From NCBI GenBank assembly GCA_944472155.2, contig OX235272.1, positions 84,946,020 to 85,010,019 of the forward strand: a stretch of 64,000 nt of DNA. The letters are read 5' to 3'. A model generated the notes under the pieces. The model worked only from the letters and a program-made list of their open reading frames with translations, was not told the origin of the DNA and ran no database searches. Source of the DNA: Trichobilharzia szidati. Taxonomy: Eukaryota > Platyhelminthes > Trematoda > Strigeidida > Schistosomatidae. Positions 43,850-55,287 of the stretch are shown in pieces; position 1 is the first letter of the stretch; every line of letters begins with the position of its first letter. The position numbers were made by a program, and so were the translations under genes.

Positions 43850-44095
43850 AGTAGGAATCCATGGGCCATTGGATCGGCTCCCGGTGGCTGAATGGTCTAC
43901 GAGCTCGCCTCGTAACCAGAAGGCCCTGGATTCGAATCCTAGTGGTGGGTGCGTACTGGTGAGGAGTCCTAAAGTAGGAGGACGAAACAGCTGTCCACTA
44001 CTCCCTGCTGGTATTCCAATGGTTCTCTAACTGATGTCAGCTCGTGATCAATCTTGTAACCAATCAAATCCCTGAAAACCAACTCTTAAAAAAGT
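43850..44095 (+). repeat. Second hammerhead-like family, copy 3
   Basis: The tRNA-like head GGTGGCTGAATGGTCTACGA (43882 region), the B box GGATTCGAATCC (43929-43940) and the hammerhead-like segment 43953-44001 (GTACTGG, TGAGGAGTCC, GGACGAAACAGCTGTCC) are in family order. The unit ends CCCTGAAAACCAACTCTTAA near 44092. TGAGGAG has G for the variable base and G instead of the invariant C before it. Stem II is well paired (GTCCT/AGGAC region). Confidence 0.65.
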
Positions 44096-44239
44096 GTAAC
44101 GTTGGTTAAAATTTCATTTAGAAAAAATAACTCAGTTCACATAAGTTGTGTACAGTGTTTCAATGTGTGAAAAAGAAATATGAACTGAGAAAAGAGAGAA
44201 ATGTATTAGAATGAATCTATTGTAAAAATTATATTCCTA

Positions 44240-45646
44240 GAATTAACCTTACAGTATTTGTATGTATTTATGGTTACGAGCTATCTTGCAATTAGAAACA
44301 TAATGATAACGACTACATTTTCCACTTCATTGCCTATTGAAGCTGGTGTCCCTCAAGGCGCTGTCCTTTCTCCTTTTCTTTTTTCTTTCTTCTTACATGA
44401 CTTGCCTCAGTCTGATGAAATAAACTTTGTGAAGTACGCTGATGATTTAGCTGTTTCAATGGCTGTTAACTCCCAGCTAGATTGTACTAAAATAAATAGC
44501 TTTCTGTCGGGAGTCAGTAAATGGTCTGAGTCTAACGGTCTTAAACTGAATCCTTTTTAAATGTCAAACTGTTAATTTCAGCTTAAGATGTAAACGACAG
44601 TTAAAAGACGCCGTCGACTCTCATGAAGTATCTTGGACTTATTCGCTCTTCTGATCTCTCCTGGTCTTCCCATGTCTCAGCGATCTCCAGTAAAATATTC
44701 CGCCTGACATTTTACATTAGGAAGTTAAGGCACTCGGGTATAACTCAACCCCTCCTCTTACAATTCATAAACTCTTGCATCCTACCTATTCTTCTTTATT
44801 GTTCACCCTTATTCTTTCCTGGTTTGCTTAAAAAGGACCTTGTCACAATTCGTAGAATGCTGACGAGTGTCAGTAGGGTGAGTGGTGTCCCAGTGGACCA
44901 CATAGTTAACGTCGTTGTCGATAGGCATTTGACTTCGTGCAGTAAATTTGCTAAAGGGATTTTGTCTGACTTGGAGCATCCACTTCACCCTCACCTTTCA
45001 CCTTGCATCTCCTCAGGTAGAACAAGAAGTAACTTCAGAAAACTGTATGCTCGCACGTCTAAGTATAAAAATTCTATGATACCATACTTGGCACGTATTT
45101 TATGTCATGAAAATAGTGTCAGGCAAGAATTAACTAACCTGTTTTCATCTAGTAAATAAAGATTCCTCCAATCGTCCTTATATACCTTCAAGTTTTACTT
45201 TTATTATTTCTATTATATTTATGGTCCTGTTGCTTCTTTGTTTTACTTTCATAATTGCAAACACCAACTTGTCTCTGTGACTGCTGTAATCTTTGTTTTT
45301 CCGCTCACCATATGATGGAAAGAGAACATTATATTCAATATTTTTAAACATGCCAGGATTTCTATACCTCATTGACAATACTGTGTGAAAGAAGCCCACG
45401 GCGATTTCCACTTGTATTATTATCATTACCTTAGCTGCTATCATTATTATTATTATTATTTCCATTTTATATGCTGCACGTTTTTTTTATATTACCCCGA
45501 TTGTAAATGCGGAAAAATTTTCTGTGTGACTAATTTTTATTTATAATTTGAGGAAATTAGATGCAATATTGTGATTAATGCTGAAAATTCCATTCTGTAT
45601 CACAAGTACTGTTTTTGGAATAAAGTAAATCATTATTATTATTATG
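44240..45646 (+). mobile_element. CR1/Jockey-like LINE, 5'-truncated, with 3' UTR
   Basis: The RT part at 44258-44560 has GVPQGAVLSPFLFSFFLHDL and the catalytic KYADDLAVSM, then LNSFLSGVSKWSES-like sequence and GLKLNP. After a frameshift and a stop near 44560, the C-terminal frame 44623-45159 has KYLGLIRSSDLSWSSHVSAI, INSCILPILLYCSPLFFPG, LLKKDLVTIRR and RKLYARTSKYKNSM. The 3' UTR (45160-45646) ends CTGTATCACAAGTACTG, AATAAAG and an ATT run. The endonuclease is missing, as expected for 5' truncation. A second, more truncated copy is at 38730-39177 plus 42156-42425. Confidence 0.8.
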
Positions 45647-45904
45647 TATGAAATCAATTTTTAAAAACATTTAATAGCATATGTGTGTCATATGAAGTTA
45701 AAATTTACTGCTGTAATTCCGATAATTGAAAGTTGCAAGCTTATATATAGTGTGCTCTCAAGTTTGCATTGGCTATTTGTTGTCGTAAGGATCGTGACTA
45801 TTGGCGTTGCGTTTCATTACACAAAAGGTGGACAAGGAAATTCTCTTATCAATACAATGTAAAGCTATGCCTGAGTGAAAGGGATAGTACTGTTTAGCAT
45901 TTGG

Positions 45905-46100
45905 TGAGCTCGAATAGCTCAATGGTAACGTCTCTGACTGCAGCACTCACTGGGTGACGTGGGTTCGAATCTCAGAAGGGACATGAGTTCCTTCAAGGTT
46001 GCAGATACGCCTTGCTGACTGGTGAGTGCCAACTAGCATGAAACCTAGGTCAGGCAAGGCTTCCTGTGGCCGATTGCCTCCAACCATCTAATTTCATTAG
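45905..46100 (+). repeat. tRNA-like (pol III) repeat, third family
   Basis: The stretch starts GAGCTCGAATAGCTCAATGG (A-box-like, 45906-45925) and has GTGGGTTCGAATCTCAG (B box, 45960-45976) with plausible spacing, followed by a body of about 100 bp. It does not match the other two SINE-like families. The evidence is the paired pol III boxes only; I see no target duplication. Confidence 0.5.
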
Positions 46101-46101
46101 T

Positions 46102-46180
46102 GCCTCGTTGGTTCAGCGGTAGAACTCTCGCCAACCACACATGTGGTTCGGGGTTCTATGCCCAGTCGACGCACTCCTAA
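46102..46180 (+). repeat. tRNA-Gly-like SINE head
   Basis: TGGTTCAGCGGTAGAACTCT and GTTCGGGGTTCTATGCCC resemble the D and T arms of glycine tRNA, and the end CGACGCACTCCTAA equals the head-body junction of the tRNA-derived SINE at 42579. The anticodon stem is unpaired at several positions and the loop lacks the invariant U33, so it is not a working tRNA. It is a 5' fragment of a SINE from the same group. Confidence 0.55.
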
Positions 46181-46199
46181 ACCGTGGTCCATTCACATG

Positions 46200-47340
46200 T
46201 GAACAAACGTGATATTATTAGGAATGACTGTCCTCCGAACAGATGTAATAAATAAGTCTTCCTAAAAAGAGCAAATGTTAGTTTTCGTGTTTTTTTTTCA
46301 GCATTTATGGAACACGATTTGAGCAAATACGTGTATTCTCGGTAAATTCTCATTTCGCTTCATAATAAAACATTAATCACACATATTGGAAACAATGTGA
46401 ATCTGTGGTGAGAGCTAGCTGCTAACAAGCCAAAATTGTAGACAGAAATTTTCATCATGTCTTAGATCGTTCACCAGCAAATATACGGTCAGCATTTAAT
46501 GAACTGATAATGCTTATTTTTAGGTGTGGTTTGCAGGGACTTCATCGAATTCAAGTTAGATCACAACTTGACGTTTTATTTTTTTTCTATTCCATTGTTC
46601 TGAAGACAGCATGCTAACTCAGGTTGAAAACTGGTTCAGAATAAATAGTCAGTGTGTGGTGTGTGCTACTGACAAAATATATAAGTAGTATACAGATGCA
46701 GATATAAATATACATATCTTCTGCAAGAAAATTGAATCGCAGAGGGATGGATTTAATGATGAAGAGCAGAAATGAACGATGCTTGTGAAATAACATAGAA
46801 AACATGAATAGAAGACGAAATTAGTACAACACTGAAGATGTATGCCAATCGTGATTTTAATATATGGTAGGTATATTTTGCTTATATCTGTACATTGAGT
46901 TGCCAATAATCCTGTTGACGAATAATCTTGTCTTCCGCCATTACAAATGGATGCTTGATAATTTCGAACCGAGTCACCTAATACTTGTACACTACATCAA
47001 CTTTATAAATTTAGAAGTGGGAGTTTCATACATTTATCCCCCTTAATGAATTTGAACAAAGCAACAACTACAGTTTTAGCAGAATAAAATGGTACCATCT
47101 TTCATTTCGTCGCCTTCTCGTCAGCTGCTTGCAGGGCAAAGACATTATTCACTATATCTACAAAAACAATTTATCATACTTGCACAGAGTTCATTTTAAA
47201 CAAAAATCAATCAATCAGTATACGCATACACTAATAATATGTACATATAAATGCAATATTAAACACAATTCCGAACAATAATAATAATCATACACAATGA
47301 AAACTTTTCAGCATTACGCATTCGGATGAAAAATATCCAG
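46200..47340. other. No recognised feature
   Basis: This is AT-rich sequence between a SINE fragment and the PLE. Open frames are short, on both strands and hydrophobic by composition. The last 200 bases may be PLE 3' UTR. Confidence 0.4.
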
Positions 47341-48369
47341 TTACCAGGACAAAGAAAGACTGATAACCGCTTCTTTCTGAACGCATAAATCAGGTTTCAG
47401 GCGCTTGATGGAAATGGCTTCAGCAAACTTAAGGAGAATTGAGCTCTTTTGCCTACTGATAATTTTGAACGAGTTTTCGACGTCCACCTCATGACCCGTG
47501 TCGTGGAGATGCCTGGTGATGGCACTGTTTAAAGCATTTGTTCCCTTCAGACGTAAGCTTTTCGGTACACGTTCAGAAAATCGTAAATATGCTCTTCTTT
47601 CTGTCCTTTCAATGTAACTGCTCCCGCAGATACATGTAAATTTGTATATACAGTTGGAGTTAACATGAGAAGGATATCTATCGATTTTTGATTGTATCAA
47701 AGAGCAAGTTGTTCGATAGACGGGAACGAGGTTAGCTACAGGATAGGCTATGGCTAGTGATGAGCTCAGCCTTCTGTTGATCATCGCTGCAATGTTTTCG
47801 CCTTTATAATCAAGCTCAAAGTAGATTGGTTTTTTTCTTACTGTGATTTGTTTTTCATTTGTGATTTCAGATCTTCCATACTTGTTGATGAACCCTTGAG
47901 GGTACTCACTGCTCTTCAACGTCCTTTCAAGAAACTCAAATTCTTCCTCTAATTTCTCTATAAAGCATATTCTTCTCGCTCTATGGTACAGAGTCTTGAC
48001 TAGTCCGCGTTTAAAACTATTTGGACAAAAGATATTAAAATGTAAGTATTGTCCTTTCCATGTGGGCTTTCGAATAATTGACTTCTGAAGACTACCGTCT
48101 TCTAGGCGTTGCATGGCAATGTCGAGGAAGTGGAACTTTCCGTCACTTTCATGTTCCATGGTAAAATCGATATTGGTGTGTTCATCATTGAATTATCTTA
48201 GTAAGTGTGAAGCATGACTTTCATTTTTGCACACTATAAATGTGTCACCAACATATCGACAGTAGGAAGTTGTTTCGTCGATTGCATGCTTCAACTTTGT
48301 TCTTTCAAGGTTAGACATGAATATATCTGCTAAAACAGGGCTAAGTGGACTGCCCATACACTTCGCGCA
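47341..48369 (-). mobile_element. Penelope-like element, RT plus GIY-YIG endonuclease
   Basis: This is the most complete PLE here. From 48369 downward the minus strand reads MGSPLSPVLADIFMSNLE and YCRYVGDTFIV (the RT box, normally YVDDTF, here with the first catalytic Asp changed to Gly), then a stop at about 48195. The frame 47341-48159 follows with FHFLDIAMQRLEDGSL, RKPTWKGQYLHF, RGLVKTLYHRARRIC, YPQGFINKYG, a linker, CIYKFTCICGSSYIERTERR (GIY-YIG nuclease; the usual YIGRT reads YIERT), then ITRHLHDTGHEVDVENSFKI and KPDLCVQKEA. The gene is 5'-truncated at the start of the RT palm and carries two catalytic-site changes, so it is inactive. It abuts the inner end of the right arm repeat. Confidence 0.88.
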
Positions 48370-50834
48370 TTGTTGAAATTGTGGACATTCTCTACACTAC
48401 TTTCTGTCATATATAAAATAGTGGGGTCCCATTTAGAGTGAAACACTGTAGAATGAAGATAGTTTAGTGATGAGCCTCTAGTCTGGTAACTCAGATTATT
48501 TCCTGTAGAAATAAACAACGATGACAGTCCAAATATATCAAGGAGACAGGTAATTATTACAAAGTAACCAACAATATTGAGACTGTTATACCGCCAACTT
48601 GTTATCACATAGTTGTGGAGTTAGACGAATATGTGCTATTTCGAAATCTTTGACTAACATAAATGTAATATATTATCGTGTAAAAATTATGCACAATATA
48701 TTCTCTGAAGACAAAGGCCATAATATGGATTTCCAGTAATGAAAGGAACAGTGGACTTATTGGCCACCTTCCAGCATACTTTTACTTCCTTCGATATCGC
48801 ACTAAACAGAATTCGTAATACAACTGTTTCCTTCAAATGAAATTCATCTATCTGTAGAGATTGCCGTTTTCTCAAGTTGCCTAACTCCATTCCTCAGACC
48901 ATGATAAGGTCCTGACATTTGAGAAATCGACTGCTTCATATCTGCTGCATTTACAACATCATTTCTATTGTGTCACGTTCTAGAAGTCTTCTTGTGCAGA
49001 ATCAGTGTTGAGCAACAAAACCACAGACACAATAGGATTTCATTTCGTAATCTCAACTTTATTAAATCAGAGTTTATACATCAGCTTCAGAGTTGATTTG
49101 AACGCCTATAATTCTGCATAATGTAATAAAACTCCTCGACAGTTCACATTTCCATAGAGATCTCTTAGTTGAGATATACAGGCATTGGACAACGTAGGTG
49201 TCGCGGTGAAATAGTCCATCTCAGAAGATTGAGAAATACATACTTCACTGATTGATACACGATGTCATTCATTGGAAGTTAGATCAACGCAAATATCAGA
49301 TGGTTAGAATTGATGTCTTCCGATAGAAATTATCATTAATTACTATCTACACTTACGACAATTCAAATTCTATGGCTGAGATCTTTCTTCTGCATCGTAT
49401 GTAATTCAGTATTGTTCATGAGTTAATGCGAAGATTTGCGTCATCCAACTTTAATTTTATGCTTGTGTGTCAGTTTGTTTCATTGTAGATTTCCGACATG
49501 TCACATGTTTCGAAAATATTTCTGAAGAGATTTATTGAAATCAAAGAAGTAATATAGATAACTTGAATTACACGACACGTAGACGAGAATTTCATATGAT
49601 TATTTTGTGACTCATTGTTTGGTTGTTGGAGTGCCTGGAGGCTATTTTATGTTGATTAATGGATAAAATAGGGAGAATCACAGAGACTTAGTTAAGGTAT
49701 TCACTGGAAACTGGAGAAATTATTTTCCTAAGTTATGCCACTTACTGAGCTAAAGAACACCAGCTTGCTGAGAGTAATGGATTTAACAGTCTGTACGACT
49801 AACATTGATCAAGTCGGTGATATTATTCATCGACTGAGGAATCGTCGAAAACCTAGAAGCATTTAACATAATTCAGCGTTATTTACTGATATTTATGATA
49901 TCTTGTTGTTTATTTTGTTTGACTGACATGATCTTCAGCTGCTCACATATGAGTTCCAAGGGACAGTACTCAACTAATGAGTTTGGATTTATGTCCACGT
50001 TTAATACTTAGATATTGGCTTTAGTAGACTTCAGAGTAGGCTTGGGTACAATCTAGGGCTCTCCAGAAGTATGCACAAACAGTTCAATGCGTTACACTGT
50101 CCTAAATGAAACTGGAACTCAATACTCGGTGTGAACTGGAGGGTAATGCTTTACATTTTGAATAGATGAATGCTGTATTGGACTGTGGATAGGATCACCG
50201 TCCTTCCATGTGATGCAACCATATTCCACTGATAAGTCACGAATCTGAATAAGTATCTGTTTTATTATTCACGATCCAGAGGATAACAAGGTAAATTACT
50301 TCCATCTAGTTACAATAGCTAATGATCAAAGTTTATTTCGTACAGTGTGAGTAACGGAAAAAGGATTTGCCAACTCCTCCGCACATTTATCAAGATCATT
50401 GTATCACCTATTCATCACTGGAATTTGGTAGAATTTTATCGTCTGAATAATCATTATGGTTAATCGGAATCTTTGAGACTTTCGACATGAAAGCATGTCT
50501 AACAGAGGAGAGTCGAAACTTCTAAACGACTTCTGCAATCTGTATCTCTGTGACCGAATGTTAGTCACGTATGTTGAACACATGTAGATTGCACCTTAAT
50601 TATGCGTAAAATTCCGGAAGAATTAGATAGAGAATTCATGATTTCCAGAAATAATAACTGTTTCGACGAGTATTTGACTGTAATATCCTATTACTCATCA
50701 ATTATGAAGTTTCATTAGATACCAAGCCATTTCTTATTGTCAATTTATCACCCTCAGAGGATCATAATGTTTGTCATAAACATGTTGTAAAAATTAGTAC
50801 GACATACCTTGGTAAAGTGAACACGTGAAGTCTG

Positions 50835-51205
50835 TAACAACACGATTGTACAATTTTTTGTTAGATGCTGAAATAAGAAACATTGTACACAACTTTTGTC
50901 CATTCTGTCTACTTGTTTCATTACTAACTGTGTTGCATCCTTTGGATTTTGCAGAAACCTCTCATTCTCATCCGTAGACTATTCTACAACTGCTGCACAG
51001 CACCCACTAGTAGACAAGACTCCACCAGTGAACACTTCTGTGGATTATATTGATTTTCTGTAGTAGCGGACTTCAACTGCATCCCCAAGTAACCAATAAT
51101 TTCCATAACTCGTTAACTGTATTTATTATAAAATACTGCTATACTATCATTTCGTTAACTTGGATTTTTATTGCAGTATTTGTTCCGTTACTCAGCTTGC
51201 TATTA
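50835..51205 (+). repeat. LTR-like repeat, copy 4
   Basis: TGTAACAACACGATTGTACA starts it (about 50830). TTTTGCAGAAACCTCTCATT, GTGAACACTTCTGTGGATTA and TTTGTTCCGTTACTCAGC (about 51180-51197) follow in family order. It is the counterpart of copy 3 in the left arm. Confidence 0.5.
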
Positions 51206-51679
51206 AGTCCCCTAGAACCGTCATAGTTTTACGGAAATAATTGCAGAAAAACGTCTTTTCAGACTGTGTACACAATTTTAAAGAAGCTGTTTTTACCCTT
51301 CAACAACAGTTTCTTGAGTTTATTAACACATTAACAACAGTCTTCACTAATCAATAAGCATCTGGATATTCCAGATGACAGACGCAGAACAGTAGCCAGT
51401 ATTATGTCATTTAAAGTCGGAATTTTCATATGATATCACCAGCACGCTAAACAACCTGATGAGATATATCGTTTGTTGGCAGAAGCAACTCGCAAAGTAT
51501 TTCGTAGATATTTTCAAATATTCAAGGCAATCGATCATTGACAAATCATGTCAGGTTTTCTTTTCAAAGCAACTGTAATTCCTTCCGAGGTTATAGATAG
51601 ATCAGTGACACTGAGTGAATGCCTAAGGTCTTATGTACAGAAACCCTAATGCTCTGTTCATGCATACGGTATGAAGGGG

Positions 51680-51850
51680 ACTTTCTAGTGACCTCAGTAA
51701 CGGAACAAATATTAGAATAAGAAATCCCAGTTAACGAAATGATAGTGTAACAGTATATTTTAAAAATACAGTAATGAGTTATATAAATCAATAGGTTACT
51801 TGGTGATACAGTTAAAGTCCTCTACTACAAATTATTAATATAATCCACAA
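51680..51850 (-). repeat. LTR-like repeat, 3' half only
   Basis: On the minus strand GTGGATTATATTAATAATTT (51850-51831), then the TTAACTGTATCACCAAGTAA and TTTGTTCCGTTACTGAGG landmarks, match the second half of copies 1 and 2. The first half is replaced by the G-rich stretch at 51855-52050. Confidence 0.5.
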
Positions 51851-51854
51851 ACCA

Positions 51855-52050
51855 GTCGGTGAATTTGTTTTGGGGCCTGGGATATGTGGGTAAAAACGTG
51901 GGCAGTTTTCCGTAGAAATTTGGGCAAAGTGGGAAAAGGTGGGCTGCTTTCGGTTGTAACATGGGTAAAGTGGGAATGAGTAGGCTGTTTTACAAAATGA
52001 CATGAGTAAAGTGGGTAAACTGGAAAAAGTGGCCAATATGGGTAAAGTGG
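51855..52050 (+). repeat. G-rich degenerate tandem repeat
   Basis: At least ten GGG triplets occur in about 190 bases, mostly in the form TGGGTAAAGTGGG or TGGGCAAAGTGGG (for example at 51924, 51963, 52014 and 52038) with irregular spacing. The strand is strongly purine-biased. It appears in the right arm only. Four or more nearby G-triplets could in principle fold as a G-quadruplex. I cannot assign it to an element. Confidence 0.6.
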
Positions 52051-53944
52051 GTTAATTATGTAGCATTTTGGATTAACCACCTGCAAGTACCGACAACAGG
52101 ATGCAAATTGAAGAGACTTCATTGTTAGGGAAATGTCCTCTAGTGTGCAGTATATTTGAGAAAAATTAAAAGGTCAAGATTATCGAATGAAAAAGATCTA
52201 GAACTTATATAACGGATATGGCTTCATTACAGACTGAAGGAATATGCGTATTGACAGCACAACAGAAAATCGAAAAATGGCGTTAGGGACAGTTCGCATA
52301 TTTACACATTCAAACAAAGTCAGAATTTGCACTACAAACAATTTTCCAGTCTCAGAAAAATGAAATACATTTCCAGCATGTATGAAAATATCTTTCTCTT
52401 TACTACGAAATTTACTAAAGAGTAAATTCATAACTTCATATATCGTCTCTCCTCATCAATAAACATGGAAAAGACATTCAAACAACCTGTCTCTTAATGA
52501 ACGATGAGTGATTTTGTATTCCAACATTTTCAATGAGAAGTCTGTAAACAGTTTAATATGAGAAATGACAGCTGTATTTATTCTCACCTACTATGTAAGC
52601 CTTTCGAAATTTGTATGAATTATTCAAACAGCTGTTATCCAGAATGAGGTAATTAGGTTTCAGAGTGAAATCACTGAGTTATGGTCATCTGTTGATTATA
52701 TGAAGTCAACTGATATGGTGTGAACGTGTTTTCATGTGTGTATGCGCCTGTGCAATTGTCACTCACTGTATATAAGCCTGATTTTATAGAAATAATTGTA
52801 ATGTAGTGGTGGTACAGTTCGGAAAGTGTCAAATAACCAACTTTTACGAATGAACACGTGAAGCATACAGTGATCTGCCGTTTATATGATGCTGTTTAAA
52901 GTGGTATAAGGCTGAACGGAGATCTGAATACAAATGACAAATTACAAACAATAAACTATCACCACTCACTCACTAGTTATATGACTTACTGACAGATTTT
53001 CTCGAGATACACGAATATGTTAAAAAGGTAGTTTGATTCAATCAATAATCGGAGCTTGACAGACACTCAATGATTTCCTTCCTCATTCCAGGCTCCATTT
53101 ATCTCTATGATTTCAACACTCTTGTGTGCCCGGAAATGGGTGAGCTTCGTTAGATGGAGAGCGTCCACTTCACAATACATATTCCTCCTACTCGCGATTT
53201 GTACCAAACATTCCCACAACAAATCGTTAGAAAAGACAACCAATCAGTTGTCTTATCGGGTGGATGATTTCACACCAATGTGGAGGAAAACGCTTTGGCT
53301 GATGATTTCATATCCACACAATCGAACAACTAAATGAAGCAAAGTAAATAGAACTCAACAGTCAAGATTCAAACCATTCACTAGAGAAGAGACAATCAGC
53401 AAATAGAACACGGTCGTCAGTTTAACACGAGATAGTGAATGTAGGAGAAGAAAGACACTTCCAGACATTTAGGCAGATAATTATATTCTGTAAATAACAG
53501 AACTCGGAGAACACACAATAACTCCTCATCCTTATACTCACCAATAGATCTCATCTATTACTTCACACAACTTCCACTACACTGAAAATATTCAGTGATA
53601 GGTTGATGTGGTGGATGAATTAGATAAATTCACAAACACTCAACTATAACTTCAACATTCAACTCGAGAAAATCATATCTCAATCTGAATTGAAAATTGA
53701 GTTTTGTTTATTCAGATTGATGTTTTTTTTCATAATCAGAATATGAAGTATTTACGTAATGAAATGAATCCAGACAGTGTCCTAAATTCAGGTCGAATCA
53801 AGGGCATTGTTGACCAATCGGATGCCCACTTTGTATATATAAATCGATAGTTATTAGAGGCTGTCTGTATCAAATGCACTTATAGTAGTTTAACTATCTG
53901 TGTCTTCTTCCAGGTACTTTTTCGTAGCGATTTAATACGTTGCA

Positions 53945-54133
53945 ATGAAATTTACTCGCAGGTTGATTGTTTTTTTTCTCTTTGTCATTCTTACAGGATT
54001 TATCTATGACTTCGTTTTATTTCATGGCTCTAAAGTGTGTCTATACTATTTTATGTGTAGTGGGATGAGTTACTGCAAAACTTTCTATATTCTTCCAGCT
54101 ATCTGCAGCAGTTTTGAGCATTGTCTCATATGA
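53945..54133 (+). CDS. Short ORF with signal-peptide-like start (tentative)
   Basis: ATG at 53945 opens a 62-codon frame beginning MKFTRRLIVFFLFVILTGF, a basic n-region and a long hydrophobic core as in secretory signals, followed by a cysteine-bearing segment (C-L-Y-Y-F-M-C, Y-C-K, I-C-S-S, H-C). Alternatively, TCGCAG then GTTGAT through TTCTTACAG (about 53962-53998) could be a 35-nt intron of the small 5' type. It lies just outside the right arm repeat. No family is recognised, the region is AT-rich, and hydrophobic frames arise by chance there; I keep it as a weak candidate only. Confidence 0.2.
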   Translation: MKFTRRLIVFFLFVILTGFIYDFVLFHGSKVCLYYFMCSGMSYCKTFYILPAICSSFEHCLI

Positions 54134-54580
54134 TCATTAATACTATTGGAGGCGTTTCATAAGTTCGACACTTCCTCATTCTGAATCTTTCGTTCCATAC
54201 ACAATGCTTTTGATAGGATGTTTGCCTGTGCAATGTACTCATGCCAAATGTTAGAGCTAATCTGTTCGTCGTGTTTCCAATACCCAGATGAATGGTATTC
54301 ACATTTATTACTCATAGTTCCCTTTTTATTGGTGATACTGTTTAATCATTCACCTTGTTGATTCCTTCCTACTGTTTAAAAATTGTCAATAGGATTTCAT
54401 GCAGTCACATCCCTTGATTTGTTTAGAGAAAGAGAGAACAAACATAGTTACAAGATAAAAAAAAGCTAATGTTTTTATTTCACAACTTTTCATAAGTTTC
54501 TAAATTCCCATTTACACATTTAGAAAAAACAACAGATTAGTTCCTCATCATCAGCCGGCTCTACACTAATATATAACTGT

Positions 54581-54925
54581 TTAGAATTTAATTGGTGAAT
54601 GCTGACTAGCGGTAGAATCTAGGATGCGCATTTCGTCCTATTTGGGACTCGTCATCTGGATGTACCTGCATTTCCTAGTGAGTAATGATGTACCCACCGA
54701 GGCTCAAACCCCGTGTCCATAGTTTCAAACGCCAAAGTGTTATCCACTAGACCACTTGGGCCATGAGAGTCACCTCCACTGCTAGTCACCATCCACCAAT
54801 TAAATTCTAATTACATGTCCAGACATCATCGAAGCATCTGCACAAGAAGCCGACATGTCAACCTGAGACCGAGCACTTCAGTCCAATCAATCGACGGGAA
54901 AATCTAAAATTCAATCAAATATAGT
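54581..54925 (-). repeat. Sm-alpha-type hammerhead element, full length
   Basis: On the minus strand the order is a 5' segment (54925-54811, with TTAGATTTTCCCGTCGATTG), a tRNA-like head (GGCCCAAGTGGTCTAGTGG, 54766-54748 region) with a changed B box (GGGTTTGAGCC), a hammerhead segment (54666-54615) and the 3' end CACCAATTAAATTCTAA. A 35-bp imperfect inverted repeat, 54581-54615 with 54776-54810 (31 of 35 matching, the outer 17 perfect), brackets head plus ribozyme. The length, near 345 bp, fits Sm-alpha. Confidence 0.75.
54615..54666 (-). ncRNA. Hammerhead ribozyme, invariant C changed
   Basis: GTACATCCAG, ATGACGAG, GTCC/GGAC stem II, GAAA, ATGC/GCAT and C then CTAGAT are present. The CUGANGA box reads ATGACGA, with A instead of the invariant C that pairs with G8 in the catalytic core, so cleavage is not expected. 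Confidence 0.65.
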
Positions 54926-55287
54926 TGTTTACATCAAAATGTTTTTACCAATCAAGTGGTTATTTTAGATAATCAGTTTTAGGTATAGACGAGGTGGGTG
55001 GGTGAAATTAAGAGGTTAAAGTTCATCAAAACAATTAGCTAATAGATGTTAGTAACAAGGTATGTAAAAGAGGGGTGAAAATTAATTACGGAATTCAAGA
55101 TAGGTTGATTCTTAGGCGCTAGCAACAAGTTATTACACAATTAAGAAATTTGTAAAATAGAAGAATAGGATGACCCAGAAGAGTTACGTAAGATATAAAC
55201 AAGTTAATAGAATTAGCTAGAACTGTAAAAGTTAACAAAGTTGAAAGATAGTTACAAGTGGAGGGGAAAAACTCGTTTTTTGAAAAC

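Larger units (their letters stand above)
48425..53878. repeat. Right arm of the large inverted repeat
   Basis: This is the reverse complement of 632-7861, in order and with many small differences. It is about 1.8 kb shorter, mainly because the left arm has extra LTR-like sequence with a SINE and the hammerhead repeat at 1545-1740. It contains LTR-like pieces at 50835-51205 (plus) and 51680-51850 (minus), and a G-rich stretch at 51855-52050 that I do not find in the left arm. At its inner end it continues into the PLE at 48369. No host gene is seen. Confidence 0.8.

Noticed and set aside
46102..46180. Functional glycine tRNA gene
   Set aside because: The D and T arms look right, but the anticodon arm does not pair, U33 is missing, and the end is that of a SINE head.
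54581..54810. DNA transposon with terminal inverted repeats
   Set aside because: There is no transposase and no target duplication, and the content is a pol III head plus hammerhead; one arm is internal to the longer element.
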